Shown here: positions 41,475 through 50,480 of the stretch, piece after piece
Numbering within the stretch: position 1 is the first letter of the stretch
Layout of the letters: each line of letters starts with the position of its first letter
DNA from: Opitutaceae bacterium
GTDB lineage: Bacteria > Verrucomicrobiota > Verrucomicrobiia > Opitutales > Opitutaceae
DNA: 64,000 nucleotides
NCBI GenBank assembly: GCA_041395105.1
Contig: JAWLBB010000001.1
Coordinates: forward strand, 62,001-126,000
Direction of reading: 5' to 3'
Position numbers and translations under genes: made by a program
Notes under the pieces: model-generated
The model's input: only the letters and a program-made list of their open reading frames with translations
Told to the model about the DNA's origin: nothing
Database searches by the model: none

Positions 41475-41591
41475 CCTTTCGGTGACGTCGGCCACTGTCT
41501 TGATCCGGCCCATGCGATCGTAGGTGTAGGTCACGGCCAGGGTCATGAGCTCAGGGTCAAGGTTGTCGTCGAGGGTTGCCGCCAGGTTCCA
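41475..41591 (-). pseudogene. Fragment of an RHS/YD-repeat protein gene
   Basis: On the minus strand this stretch translates, without a stop, as WNLAATLDDNLDPELMT followed by LAVTYTYDRMGRIKTVADVT. The YTYDRMGRI part is a YD/RHS repeat, the building block of large secreted toxin or wall proteins. Neither a start nor the rest of such a gene is nearby: upstream lies the end of an unrelated gene and downstream the direct repeat. It is a remnant, most likely left when the neighbourhood was rearranged. Confidence 0.7.
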
Positions 41592-41593
41592 GA

Positions 41594-42748
41594 TTACACT
41601 AAATCGAGAGTTTCAACCAATGACCCCAGAAGGGCGAAAACCACCGGAATGAAAAAGGCAACTAAACAGCACATTCCCAAGGCAATTCCGAGATTCGCCA
41701 TACTCTTGCCGGCTGGTTCGGTCGAATCTTGAAAGCGAAGTTTCGACAATCTGCCGAGTTGGATTGCGAGTATCGGCGGGAAAATCAGAATCGTTCCACC
41801 CAGAAGGCTAAAGAGACCTAGGATTAAGGACGCAACCGCCAGTGGCATTCCGTTTGGCGTTCCGGGATCCGGGGGAGCAAATATCCCATCCCGGGGAAGA
41901 TTCCAGAGCCCCCAGGCGGAAATCAACAACGCGCCGACGGCGGTCAGGATCAACAGGCTGAAAACCACATCAAACGCACCATAGGCTGAAAGGGAGATGA
42001 AAAACCAAACGATCAGTCCGACGGCGAACAGCGAACCCGTTGCGGCTGTCTTCAGAATTTCCCTCCACTCAGTGATCGAGAGCACCCCTCTCTCGACTCC
42101 GCGACGGATCTGCCGGATTCCAAACCAGAACCCGCACCAGAGAATCGGGACCGAGAGCAGAACAACAGGCGATCTCACGCCATGAGCGAGTGACCGAAAA
42201 GTCATTTCTCGCGACCGGGTGACACGCTCCATCAGGGAACGTCGAGAAGGCCCATGGTTCCCATCCCTGATCTCCAAGAACGCGAACCAGCGGTCATCGC
42301 GCCCCCCAGCGCTGGCCTGTAGAATGACCCCGGTGTCCCATTTCCAGAGCCTGAGATCCCCTCCACATCGGTCCTTAATCCCGGGCTCGATCAGAGGTTC
42401 CCCATAGGTGGTTTTCTGCTCGAGACCAAGGGATTCAGCGATGGAGCATGCATCCATCTTGGGCAAATCCGGCGTGTATCCAACCACGGAAACAACGCGA
42501 CCGTCTTCGTCGGCCTCGACGCTGTATCTCGAGAACCTTGGATCGCGACCGGGGGGCATTCCCCGGCTCCAGTGTCCCACAACGGTCTGCTCCCAACCAC
42601 CAGAGTCGAAGATCTCTCCAAGGGTGATTCCAAAGAGCCCTTCCGGTGGCTCATATCTGATTTCTTCCGATTGCCCCGACAGAGCGACAAAGAGCAGAAA
42701 TGCAGCGAATGGAGTTAATGGATGTTTCCTGAAGAAGCAGTTTTTCAT
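41594..42748 (-). CDS. Unknown membrane protein
   Basis: 384 aa, not recognised. A signal peptide or first membrane segment lies at about 9-28. A soluble part follows (about 30-190) with RYEPPEGLFGITLGEIFDSG and Cys at two places (DACSIAESLGL, KDRCGGDL). The second half has five to six hydrophobic segments, and its end (MPLAVASLILGLFSLLGGTI and MANLGIALGMCCLVAFF) resembles DUF4190-type small membrane modules. Codons are visibly less GC-rich than in neighbouring genes. It lies between the RHS remnant and the transposase, 21 bp from the latter, so it belongs to the accessory patch. Confidence 0.6.
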   Translation of the reverse strand: MKNCFFRKHPLTPFAAFLLFVALSGQSEEIRYEPPEGLFGITLGEIFDSGGWEQTVVGHWSRGMPPGRDPRFSRYSVEADEDGRVVSVVGYTPDLPKMDACSIAESLGLEQKTTYGEPLIEPGIKDRCGGDLRLWKWDTGVILQASAGGRDDRWFAFLEIRDGNHGPSRRSLMERVTRSREMTFRSLAHGVRSPVVLLSVPILWCGFWFGIRQIRRGVERGVLSITEWREILKTAATGSLFAVGLIVWFFISLSAYGAFDVVFSLLILTAVGALLISAWGLWNLPRDGIFAPPDPGTPNGMPLAVASLILGLFSLLGGTILIFPPILAIQLGRLSKLRFQDSTEPAGKSMANLGIALGMCCLVAFFIPVVFALLGSLVETLDLV

Positions 42749-42763
42749 GGAAGGGAGAAGGGG

Positions 42764-42787
42764 AAGGGGTCAGCCCTTACTTTTTGC
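42764..42787. repeat. Left inverted repeat of the transposase element
   Basis: 24 bp; pairs with 43791-43814 with one mismatch (T versus C near the inner end). Contains the internal stem AAGGG/CCCTT with loop GTCAG. The transposase stop codon is inside it. Confidence 0.85.
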
Positions 42788-43753
42788 CGCAAGCCGCTTC
42801 TTGTGATCCCTTGCTGTTTTCTGATCGGATCGACCAAATGATCCCGTAAGGCGAGAAACCATGGCCGGTGGGCCCATGTTGAGTTTTTCTCCCAACCACC
42901 GGTTGCCGACGCTGGTGCGTCTCTTCATCGACCACGCCAAGGCGGCCTTCCATTCTGCCGATTTCTTGTCGTCGCGGACGTCATCTGCGGTCTTGCCCAA
43001 TGCTTTCATCTGATCGGTCAGCAGGAGGTCCCATTCGATTTCATTGAGCTCACGCAGTTCTTTACCCCCCCAGTCTTTTGCGAGATCCATCTTCTTGAAG
43101 TCCTCCCAGACGGCTCTTCGAAATGAATCCGTTCCCAGAATTGTTCCTTGGGACAGTCCATCGAAGGCTCTTCCCTTTTGGACAGGACTGAGACCATTGA
43201 GTTCGTCCAACAGTTTTCGATAACGACGCCAATCTGCAGGGGTGTCCGCCTGACTGGTGATTCCCGGCAACCAATCGCCACACTGCAGGAACGGCGGACG
43301 AGTCTTCTTTCGGAGGAACTTCGGGAAGCTGCTCCAGCTATGACTTTCCAGGTTGGCGACGGTGACCAGTCCTGCCCTTACGGGATTCAGGTGAATGTAA
43401 TTGATCACCCGCAGCCAATGCTCGCCCGGTTCGACCAGGATTGCCTTGTAGCGGCCCTGAAAGACGTGTCCTTGTTCTTTGAAGTAGCTGTTGAACCGGT
43501 TGCCGAAGGTGCTCTGCAGCCACTGCATCCCCTCGACCAGATTTCCTTTCGGGGTCGCCAAAGCCAGATGGAAGTGGTTGCGCATGATGCAGTAGGCGCC
43601 CAACTCCCATCCACAGCGCTCACAAGTCTCGAAGAGAGTCTTCTCGAATGCCTGCGCCGTCCCGAGACCACTGAAAAGATCCTGTCGGAAGTTGCCCCTG
43701 TTGATCACATGATAGAGCGCTCCGGCAAATTGAATCCTTGGTTTGCGCGCCAC
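42770..43753 (-). CDS. HUH transposase, REP-associated (RAYT/Y1_Tnp) type
   Basis: 327 aa from the GTG at 43753. N-terminal MARKPRIQFAGALYHVINRG is the RAYT/DUF1568 start. The HUH motif is HFH (His60, His62) in MRNHFHLALATPKGNL. Downstream, STFGNRFNSYFKEQGHVFQG (81-100) and RYKAILVE are family hallmarks. Phe83 stands where many relatives carry Tyr, while Tyr90 lies close by, so the nucleophile is uncertain. The C-terminal half has a conserved-looking GVRNRWLGEKLNMG-type segment (about 281-300) as in long RAYTs with a Chr-DnaA-like HTH. These enzymes mobilise REP palindromes, and such palindromes occur at 11900, 12061 and 18091. Confidence 0.88.
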   Translation of the reverse strand: MARKPRIQFAGALYHVINRGNFRQDLFSGLGTAQAFEKTLFETCERCGWELGAYCIMRNHFHLALATPKGNLVEGMQWLQSTFGNRFNSYFKEQGHVFQGRYKAILVEPGEHWLRVINYIHLNPVRAGLVTVANLESHSWSSFPKFLRKKTRPPFLQCGDWLPGITSQADTPADWRRYRKLLDELNGLSPVQKGRAFDGLSQGTILGTDSFRRAVWEDFKKMDLAKDWGGKELRELNEIEWDLLLTDQMKALGKTADDVRDDKKSAEWKAALAWSMKRRTSVGNRWLGEKLNMGPPAMVSRLTGSFGRSDQKTARDHKKRLAAKSKG

Positions 43754-43790
43754 GATCGAGGGGTAGGAGATAGACCCGATCGGGTCAACA

Positions 43791-43814
43791 GCAAAGAGTA
43801 AGGGCTGACCCCTT
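43791..43814. repeat. Right inverted repeat of the transposase element
   Basis: 24 bp, complement of 42764-42787 apart from one base. Lies 37 bp upstream of the transposase start. Just inside it is another palindrome, GACCCGATCGGGTC (43773-43786). Confidence 0.85.
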
Positions 43815-43840
43815 TTCTTTGGCCCCTTTTCTTTGGCCCC
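43809..43840. repeat. Short tandem repeat at the element edge
   Basis: CCCCTTTTCTTTGG occurs twice head to tail (43809-43822, 43823-43836) plus a further CCCC. The first copy overlaps the outer end of the right inverted repeat, so the duplication was likely formed with the element end. Confidence 0.75.
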
Positions 43841-43937
43841 TGAGGTGCGGGTGAATCACCGAGTCGCCTCCCGGGCATGGCAGGCCCCAGTGGCCTGCCG
43901 GCTTGCGCCCGCCATCACTTGGGCACAGATTGATGGC

Positions 43938-44369
43938 ATGAACTTCGACTTGAGGAGGCAGTTGACAGTGGCCCTCGAGAACGAGCCGGGGCGCCTCGCC
44001 GCGATCAGCCGGATCCTGGCCGAGGCCGGCCATTCCATCCACGGCCTCTGTGTGATCGACAACATCGAGCAGGGGGTTGTCCGCATGCTCGTCAGCGATC
44101 CCGGAAGCTGTGCCGACCTCCTCAACCACCACGGATTCTGCGTGGTTGAATCCGAGGTTCTCGCCATCTCCGTCCCCAATCTCAAGGGCGTCTTTGCCCG
44201 GGTGACCCGGGTCCTGGCCGAAAACCGGATCAATGTCGACTACGCCTATCTGACCGCGGGCGAAGGGAGCGACACCAGCCTCATGGTGATGAAAGTCTCC
44301 GATCTGGTGGCGGCCGAAAGTGTTCTTGTCGCGCTCAACGAATCCGGCGACGGATCGCCGGTGATCTGA
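43938..44369 (+). CDS. Tandem ACT-domain protein
   Basis: 143 aa with two ACT modules (about 4-68 and 73-140): LTVALENEPGRLAAISRILA, then ISVPNLKGVFARVTRVLAEN. ACT domains bind amino acids. Similar short double-ACT proteins are regulators of amino-acid metabolism and are related to the acetolactate synthase small subunit; no catalytic partner is adjacent. The ATG at 43938 fits the domain start; the frame is open to 43833. It lies just outside the transposase element and converges on parC with an 18-bp gap. Confidence 0.85.
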   Translation: MNFDLRRQLTVALENEPGRLAAISRILAEAGHSIHGLCVIDNIEQGVVRMLVSDPGSCADLLNHHGFCVVESEVLAISVPNLKGVFARVTRVLAENRINVDYAYLTAGEGSDTSLMVMKVSDLVAAESVLVALNESGDGSPVI

Positions 44370-44387
44370 TCGGGCGGGCCGTCCGCT

Positions 44388-46487
44388 TCAGCTGATCCGA
44401 AGCACCGGCCACCGGGTCAGGGTATTACCGGCCGCACCCCGTCCCTTCACCCCGATGGTCGCGAAATCGAACTCGAACTCTTTGATCCGCGCCCGGCACC
44501 GGCCCGAGAGCCGCACCTTGACCACCGGAGGGCTGGCCTCCTCGCCGACTTCGAAGAAATGGATCTTTGAGCCCGCCTGGCCACGTGTCAGGTCGTAGAC
44601 CTTGTCCCTGGTGACCCCGGAGATACTGAATCGCTTCACGAGGGTCTTGCCCGAGCCCCCGTCCAGATAAGCCATCGAATAGACCGGAGTCTCGTCCTTC
44701 TTGAAGAGGGCGACATGGATGATCTCCTTTCCCATGAAAACCTTGTCGCCGACCCGTGATACCCGGAAGGTGCCGTCCGCCATGAAGCAGACGACATCGT
44801 CGAGCGTGGAACAGTCACAGACGAATTCATCCTTGCGCAGACCGGTCCCGATAAAGCCCTCTGCCCGGTTGACGTAGAGCTTCTCCGTCGCGAGGGCGAT
44901 CTCCGCCGCCGCCACCGCCTCGATTGTCTCGATTTTCGTCCGGCGCTCACAGTTCTTTCCGTACTTCTCCTTCAGACCGGCAAACCAGGCGATGGCGTAG
45001 TCGGTCAACTGCCGGAGATTGCGCTTCACATCCTTGATCTCCTTCTCGATCCCCTTGATGTGCTCCTCCGCCTGGAAACGGTTGTAGGCCGAGATCCGTT
45101 TGATCCGGATTTCGGTCAGGCGCACGATGTCCTCCTCCGTCACCGGCCGGCGCAGGCGGTCGAGGAAAGGTTCGAGGCCGATCCGGATCTCCTCCAGGAC
45201 ACTTTCCCATGTCTTTGATTTCTCGATACGCCGGTAGATCCGCTCCTCGATGAAGATCCGTTCCAGGGATTCCGCATGCCAGCGATCCTCGAGCTCCCCG
45301 AGACGGATCTCCAGTTCCTGTTTGAGCAGGCCCACGGTGCGGGCTGTGCTGCGACGGACGATCTCGCTCACCGTGGTGAAGAACGGCTTGTCGTTGTCGA
45401 TCACGCAGGCGTTCGGAGCCAGGCTGACCTCGCAGTCGGTGAAGACATAGAGCTGGTCAATCGCGTTCGAAGTGTCGGTCCCCGGCGGAAGATGGACAAG
45501 AATCTCGACCTTCTCCGAGGTGTTGTCGTCGATGTGGCGGATCTTGATCTTGCCCTTGGCCGAGGCACTGATGATCGAATCGATCAGCGAGGTGGTCGTC
45601 GTGCCGAAGGGAAGCTCGGTAATGGCGAGGACATACTTGGAAGGCTGTTCAATCCGCGCCCGCACCCGCACCCGGGATCCGCGCAGTCCGTCATTGTAGG
45701 CTGCGAAATCGGCGAGGCCTCCGCTCGGGAAGTCGGGAAGAAGCTGGAAGGGCTCGCCCCGCAGGCAGGCGATCGAGGCATCGATCAATTCGTTGAAATT
45801 GTGTGGAAGAACGCGGGTCGAGAGGCCGACCGCGATCCCTTCGGCACCGTCGACGAGAAGGAGGGGGAACTTGGCGGGCAGGGTGACCGGCTCCTTCTTG
45901 CGTCCGTCGTAGGAAGCCTGCCAGACCGTGGTCTTGGGATTGAAGAGCACGTCCTTGGCAAAGGCCGTCAGCCGGGCCTCAATGTAGCGGGAGGCGGCCG
46001 CTCCGTCCCCGGTCAGCGAATTGCCGAAATTGCCCTGGGGATCGATGAGCAGACCCCGCTGACCCATCGCGACGAGGGCCGCGCAGATTGATGCATCTCC
46101 GTGAGGGTGGAGCGCCATGGCCTGTCCCACGATATTGGCCACCTTGTGAAAGCGGCCGTCGTCCATCTCGAAGAGGGTCTGCAGGATGCGCCGCTGGACC
46201 GGCTTCAGGCCGTCATCCAGGTGCGGGACCGCCCGGTCGAGGATGACGTAGCTGGCATACTGGAGAAACCAGTTGCGGTACTGCCCGGCCAAGAGGGCGC
46301 CCCCGGTCCCGGTCCCTCCCCGGTCCGCGACCGGGCCATCGTCCTCCCCCGAGAGGTCAGACACCTCCTCCTCCTCACCCGGAAAATCGGTCGGGATGGG
46401 CTGATCCGACGCTTCCGGCGGAGCCTGGCCGTCTCCGAAGGGCAACTCGAGCGATTCCTCCCCTTTCTTCGTCCGCTTCCGCTTCAT
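44388..46487 (-). CDS. parC: Type II topoisomerase subunit A (ParC/GyrA family)
   Basis: DNA-cleaving subunit of 699 aa. Catalytic Tyr168 is in GDGAAASRYIEARL, preceded by VPHLDDGLKPVQRRIL and ALHPHGDAS (winged-helix domain). A long coiled-coil segment (about 430-510, with HIKGIEKEIKDVKRNLRQL) follows. The C-terminal part is short, so a full GyrA beta-pinwheel is lacking, which favours a topoisomerase IV-like decatenase. The first 60 residues are an acidic extension. ATGA overlap with parE: the pair is one operon. Distinguishing ParC from GyrA needs comparison with the other copy in the genome. Confidence 0.88.
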   Translation of the reverse strand: MKRKRTKKGEESLELPFGDGQAPPEASDQPIPTDFPGEEEEVSDLSGEDDGPVADRGGTGTGGALLAGQYRNWFLQYASYVILDRAVPHLDDGLKPVQRRILQTLFEMDDGRFHKVANIVGQAMALHPHGDASICAALVAMGQRGLLIDPQGNFGNSLTGDGAAASRYIEARLTAFAKDVLFNPKTTVWQASYDGRKKEPVTLPAKFPLLLVDGAEGIAVGLSTRVLPHNFNELIDASIACLRGEPFQLLPDFPSGGLADFAAYNDGLRGSRVRVRARIEQPSKYVLAITELPFGTTTTSLIDSIISASAKGKIKIRHIDDNTSEKVEILVHLPPGTDTSNAIDQLYVFTDCEVSLAPNACVIDNDKPFFTTVSEIVRRSTARTVGLLKQELEIRLGELEDRWHAESLERIFIEERIYRRIEKSKTWESVLEEIRIGLEPFLDRLRRPVTEEDIVRLTEIRIKRISAYNRFQAEEHIKGIEKEIKDVKRNLRQLTDYAIAWFAGLKEKYGKNCERRTKIETIEAVAAAEIALATEKLYVNRAEGFIGTGLRKDEFVCDCSTLDDVVCFMADGTFRVSRVGDKVFMGKEIIHVALFKKDETPVYSMAYLDGGSGKTLVKRFSISGVTRDKVYDLTRGQAGSKIHFFEVGEEASPPVVKVRLSGRCRARIKEFEFDFATIGVKGRGAAGNTLTRWPVLRIS

Positions 46488-48322
46488 GCGTTGATCAGAT
46501 CCTTCTCCACCATGAGATTCTCAATGATGAATTCCTGCCGCTCGGCGGAGTTCTTGCCCATGTAGAAGGCGAGCAACCGGTCGACATCATGAACCTGGGC
46601 AAGGGTGACCGGGTCGAGTCGGATGTTCTCGCCGATGAAATCCTTGAATTCGCCCGAGGAGATTTCGCCCAGACCCTTGAACCGGGTCACTTCAGCCGTC
46701 TTGCCCAAGGCCTCCAGCGCCCGGTCGCGCTCGGTTTCGTTGTAACAGTAAAGCGTCTTCTTCCGGTTGCGGACTCGAAAGAGGGGGGTCTGCAGGATTG
46801 AGAGATGACCGTTGCGGATCAGGTCCGGAAAGAACTGGACGAAGAACGAAATCAGGAGCAGCCGGATATGCATGCCGTCGACATCGGCGTCCGTCGCGAT
46901 GATCACCTTGTTGTAACGCAATGTCTCGAGACCATCCTCGATGTTCAGGGCGGCCTGAAGGAGATTGAACTCCTCGTTCTCGTAGCAGACCCGCTTGCTC
47001 AGCCCGTAGGTGTTGAGCGGTTTGCCCTTCAGGGCGAAAACGGCCTGGGTCGCCACATCGCGACAGGCGGTCAGGGAACCTGCAGCCGAATCGCCCTCCA
47101 CGATGAAGATCGAGGATTCTTCCGCCTTCTTGTCCCTGGTATTCAGGTGAACCCGGCAGTCGCGCAGCTTCTTGTTGTGCAGATTGGCCTTCTTGGCCCG
47201 ATCCCGGGCGATGTCACGGATCCCGGCCAATTCCTTGCGCTCCCGCTCGGAGGTCTGGATCTTCTTCTGCAGGGCCTCCGCGGTGGCGGGATTACGGTGG
47301 AGGTAATTGTCCAGTTCGCTCTTGAGGAAACTGACCACGAAGTTGCGCACACTCGGGCCGCCCGGTCCCATCTCGGCCGACCCGAGCTTGACCTTGGTCT
47401 GCGACTCAAAGACCGGCTCCTGAACCCGGATGGAGACCGCGGCCACAATCGAGGCCCGCACATCGGCCGCGTCGTAGTCCTTCTTGAAGAACTCCCTGAC
47501 CGTCTTGACGATGCCCTCGCGGAATGCCGCCAGATGGGTGCCGCCCTGCGTCGTGTTCTGTCCGTTGACGAAGGAGGCGATGTCCTCGCCGTAGTGGCTT
47601 CCGTGGGAGAAGGCGATCTCGATGTCATCCCCCTTGAGGTGGATGGCCGGATAGAGCAGATCACCCGTTTGGTTGTGCTCGAGATAATCGAGAAGGCCGC
47701 GCTCCGAACGGAAAGTCTTCCCGTTGAAGACCAGGGTCAGTCCCGTATTGAGGAAGGCGTAGTTCCAGAGCATTTCCTCGATGTATTCACGCTTGTAACT
47801 GAAAGGACCGAAAAGCGCCTCGTCCGGGACGAAGGAAATGCAGGTGCCGTCCCGCTCCTTGGTCGGGGCCAGCCGGTGTTCCCGCACCAGGCGCCCTTCC
47901 GAGAATTCGGCCTGCTTGACCTTGCCGTCCCGGAAGGATTCGGCCTGGAAACGGGCGGAGAGCGCATTGACCGCCTTGGTCCCGACCCCGTTCAGCCCGA
48001 CCGATTTCTGAAAGGTCTCGGAATCGTACTTCGCCCCGGTGTTCATCCGGGAGACCGCGTCGACCAGCTTGCCTTGGGGAATTCCCCGTCCGAAATCACG
48101 GATGGTCACGGTCTTGTCTGTAAGTGAAATTTCGATACGTTTTCCAAAACCCATGGCGTACTCGTCGATCGAGTTGTCGACCACTTCCTTCAGAAGGACA
48201 TAGATGCCGTCATCCGGGCTGGTCCCGTCGCCCAGCTTGCCGACATACATGCCGGGACGCAGGCGGATGTGCTCGTGCGATTCGAGGGTTCGGATGCTTT
48301 TCTCGTTGTAGGCGTTCGCCAT
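46484..48322 (-). CDS. parE: Type II topoisomerase subunit B (ParE/GyrB family)
   Basis: ATPase subunit of 612 aa. GHKL domain motifs: VVDNSIDEYAMGF, RDFGRGIPQG and TKAVNALS-type G-rich loop, then TTQGGTHLAAFREG. The Toprim motif EGDSAAGSLTACRD is near residue 410 and DADVDGMHIRLLL provides the metal-binding acids. At the C-terminus RFKGLGEISSGEFKDFIG matches the GyrB/ParE tail. First gene of parE-parC. Divergent from the DUF1800 gene with 247 bp between them, which should hold both promoters; no convincing hexamers were picked out. Confidence 0.92.
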   Translation of the reverse strand: MANAYNEKSIRTLESHEHIRLRPGMYVGKLGDGTSPDDGIYVLLKEVVDNSIDEYAMGFGKRIEISLTDKTVTIRDFGRGIPQGKLVDAVSRMNTGAKYDSETFQKSVGLNGVGTKAVNALSARFQAESFRDGKVKQAEFSEGRLVREHRLAPTKERDGTCISFVPDEALFGPFSYKREYIEEMLWNYAFLNTGLTLVFNGKTFRSERGLLDYLEHNQTGDLLYPAIHLKGDDIEIAFSHGSHYGEDIASFVNGQNTTQGGTHLAAFREGIVKTVREFFKKDYDAADVRASIVAAVSIRVQEPVFESQTKVKLGSAEMGPGGPSVRNFVVSFLKSELDNYLHRNPATAEALQKKIQTSERERKELAGIRDIARDRAKKANLHNKKLRDCRVHLNTRDKKAEESSIFIVEGDSAAGSLTACRDVATQAVFALKGKPLNTYGLSKRVCYENEEFNLLQAALNIEDGLETLRYNKVIIATDADVDGMHIRLLLISFFVQFFPDLIRNGHLSILQTPLFRVRNRKKTLYCYNETERDRALEALGKTAEVTRFKGLGEISSGEFKDFIGENIRLDPVTLAQVHDVDRLLAFYMGKNSAERQEFIIENLMVEKDLINA

Positions 48323-48569
48323 GGATCAATGGAAAGCGAAAAGCCATAACCCACAAGGAAGAACCGGGGACCCGTCAAGCGTTCTCCTGCGAAGTCCCCC
48401 TTTCCTCCCTGAGGCGATCACCCCAGTCCAAGGGAGCCTTTTCGACCGATCGATGCGCAACCTGGCCGACCGGTTCATCAGGCCGGTGTTTAGAAATACT
48501 GATTCCGAATATTCGTTCATCTTGCGGCAGTCTCCCGCCGATAGGCTCCGGGAAAGGGAGATCTGCACC

Positions 48570-50447
48570 ATGGTATTGACACAAGACACGAAGAAAGACC
48601 CGGCCGGCCAGACCTGCGGCCGAACCGAATCCTGCAACGGCCAGTGCCGCTGTCGCCGCCACACGGCGGAGCCGGCCCCCGACAGACCGGCGCCGGCCGA
48701 CCGGAGGGATTTCCTCGAAATGGCTTTGAAGGCGAGTCTCCTGAGCCTGCCCGTGGTCGGGCTGCTCAACCAACGGGCCGCGGCGGCTGAACTCCCCCCC
48801 ATTCCCAAAGGACTGGTGCCCATGCGCTCCCCGGCCCACCGGCAGGCTTTCAGTGAAACCCGGGAGGCCACGCCGACCGCGTTCGCCCACCCGATGGCCG
48901 CAGCCGAACCCGGCGGCTCCGGGAACAGCGGGAATCCGCCGTCCCTGGCGGTCATCGCACTGAACCGGATGGGCTTTGGCCCCCGGGACGGGGATGTCGC
49001 CGCTTTCAACGCGCTCGGTTCGACCGATGAACAACGCCTCGCCGCTTACGTCGATCAGCAGCTCAACCCCGCCTCGATCGACGACAGCGCCCTGGAAACC
49101 CGTCTCGAGGAGGCCGGATACACCACCCTGAAAAAGCCCCACCCCCAACTCTGGGCGGATCACTTCGGGAAGGACTACAACATCCGGCAGCTTCCCTTCT
49201 GGGAAACCGAACGGGCCGCTTTTACACGCGCCATCTTCTCGAAACGACAGCTTTCCGAGGTTCTCGCGGATTTCTGGCACAACCACTTCAATATCTACGC
49301 CGACAATTCCCAGATTGCCCCCGGTTGGGTCAGCTACGACCGTGACGTCATCCGCGGTCATATGCTCGGCAATTTCCGCCAGATGCTCGAGGCGGTCGGC
49401 ACCCATCCGGCCATGCTCTATTACCTCGACAACTTCAAGAGCACCAATGCCGGACCAAACGAGAACTACGCCCGGGAACTCTTCGAACTGCACGGTCTCG
49501 GCGTGGCCCACTATTACGGTGTCGGCCGGCAGGCGGACGTCCCCAAGGATGGCAGCGGCCGCCCGCTCGGCTACTGCGATGACGACGTTTACGAAGCCAC
49601 CCGGGCCTTCACGGGATGGACCATTGATTTCGACACCGGAACCCTTCTCTACCGCGCGGACCGGCATGACCGCTTCCAGAAGACGGTTCTCGGACAGATG
49701 ATGCCGGCCGATCAGGCGCCGCTCCGCGACGGCGAATTGGTCTACGACCTCATCGCCCGCCATCCCGGCACCGCCCGCCACATCGCCCGCAAACTGTGCA
49801 AGCGCCTGATCGCCGACAACCCGCCCGAAGACGTTGTCGCCGAAGCCGCGGCCGTTTTTTCCGCCAACATCGACGCACCCGATCAACTCAAACGCGTCAC
49901 CCGGGCGATCCTGCTTTCCCAGGCCTTCCGCAATACCTGGGGCCAGAAGTCCAAAAGGCCGTTTGAAACGATCTGCTCCACCCTGCGGGCCTGCGGCCTG
50001 AGCCATACCATCCGGATGGATGATCGCTTCAGCAACGATCTCACCTACTACGCCCGGATCACCGGGCACCCGATCTTCCGATGGCAGACCCCCGACGGCT
50101 TTCCGGACAACCGCGAGGACTGGCTGAGTTCCTCGTCTCTCATCATGTCCTGGCGCGCCCTCAACCGCTTTTCGGAGTCGAGGCATGACGACAACACACT
50201 CGTCCTTGACGTTCTCGGCGCAACCCCGACCGGCGCCCGCAGTGCCAACCAACTGGCCGACTACTGGATCAACCGGATTCTCGGCCGACCGATGTCGGCC
50301 GCGGGACGCGACGAGATCGTCACCTTCATGGGAGCGGGCACCAACCCCGATCTCGCCCTCAAACTCGATCCCGACTCCGGCACCCATGAGCGCCTCCGAG
50401 CCATGATCGCCCTCATCACCATGGCACCGGAATTCCTCCGCCGCTGA
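48570..50447 (+). CDS. DUF1800 family secreted protein
   Basis: 625 aa. The ATG at 48570 is preceded by GGGAG 9 bases upstream, preferred over the open frame to 48321. The N-terminus has a Cys-rich leader (CGRTESCNGQCRCRRH) and a Tat-like motif RRDFLEMALKASLLSLPVVG (about 46-65). The DUF1800 domain fills most of the rest, with LNRMGFGPRDGDVAAFNALG, FWHNHFNIYADNSQIAPGW, NYARELFELHGLG and RHIARKLCKRLIAD. In this phylum DUF1800 genes are almost always followed by DUF1501 genes, as here (33 bp). Biochemical role is not established. Confidence 0.85.
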   Translation: MVLTQDTKKDPAGQTCGRTESCNGQCRCRRHTAEPAPDRPAPADRRDFLEMALKASLLSLPVVGLLNQRAAAAELPPIPKGLVPMRSPAHRQAFSETREATPTAFAHPMAAAEPGGSGNSGNPPSLAVIALNRMGFGPRDGDVAAFNALGSTDEQRLAAYVDQQLNPASIDDSALETRLEEAGYTTLKKPHPQLWADHFGKDYNIRQLPFWETERAAFTRAIFSKRQLSEVLADFWHNHFNIYADNSQIAPGWVSYDRDVIRGHMLGNFRQMLEAVGTHPAMLYYLDNFKSTNAGPNENYARELFELHGLGVAHYYGVGRQADVPKDGSGRPLGYCDDDVYEATRAFTGWTIDFDTGTLLYRADRHDRFQKTVLGQMMPADQAPLRDGELVYDLIARHPGTARHIARKLCKRLIADNPPEDVVAEAAAVFSANIDAPDQLKRVTRAILLSQAFRNTWGQKSKRPFETICSTLRACGLSHTIRMDDRFSNDLTYYARITGHPIFRWQTPDGFPDNREDWLSSSSLIMSWRALNRFSESRHDDNTLVLDVLGATPTGARSANQLADYWINRILGRPMSAAGRDEIVTFMGAGTNPDLALKLDPDSGTHERLRAMIALITMAPEFLRR

Positions 50448-50480
50448 ACGACCGATCAACCTTTCCAACCCACCACCATC

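Larger units (their letters stand above)
42764..43814 (-). mobile_element. Element carrying a RAYT/Y1 transposase between 24-bp inverted repeats
   Basis: A 1051-bp segment bounded by inverted repeats: AAGGGGTCAGCCCTTACT plus TTTTGC (42764-42787) and its complement beginning GCAAAGAGTAAGGG (43791-43814), with one mismatch in 24. Each end is itself a short hairpin (AAGGG-GTCAG-CCCTT). The transposase gene fills nearly the whole segment and its TGA lies inside the left repeat. Hairpin ends and an HUH enzyme fit IS200/IS605- or REP-type single-strand transposition; whether it still moves is not known. Confidence 0.75.

Noticed and set aside
43809..43840. CRISPR-like repeats
   Set aside because: Only two tandem 14-bp units without spacers; better seen as a slippage duplication at the element edge.
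46805..48127. Open frame of 440 codons antisense to parE
   Set aside because: parE on the other strand carries all GHKL and Toprim motifs, and the antisense frame is a shadow.
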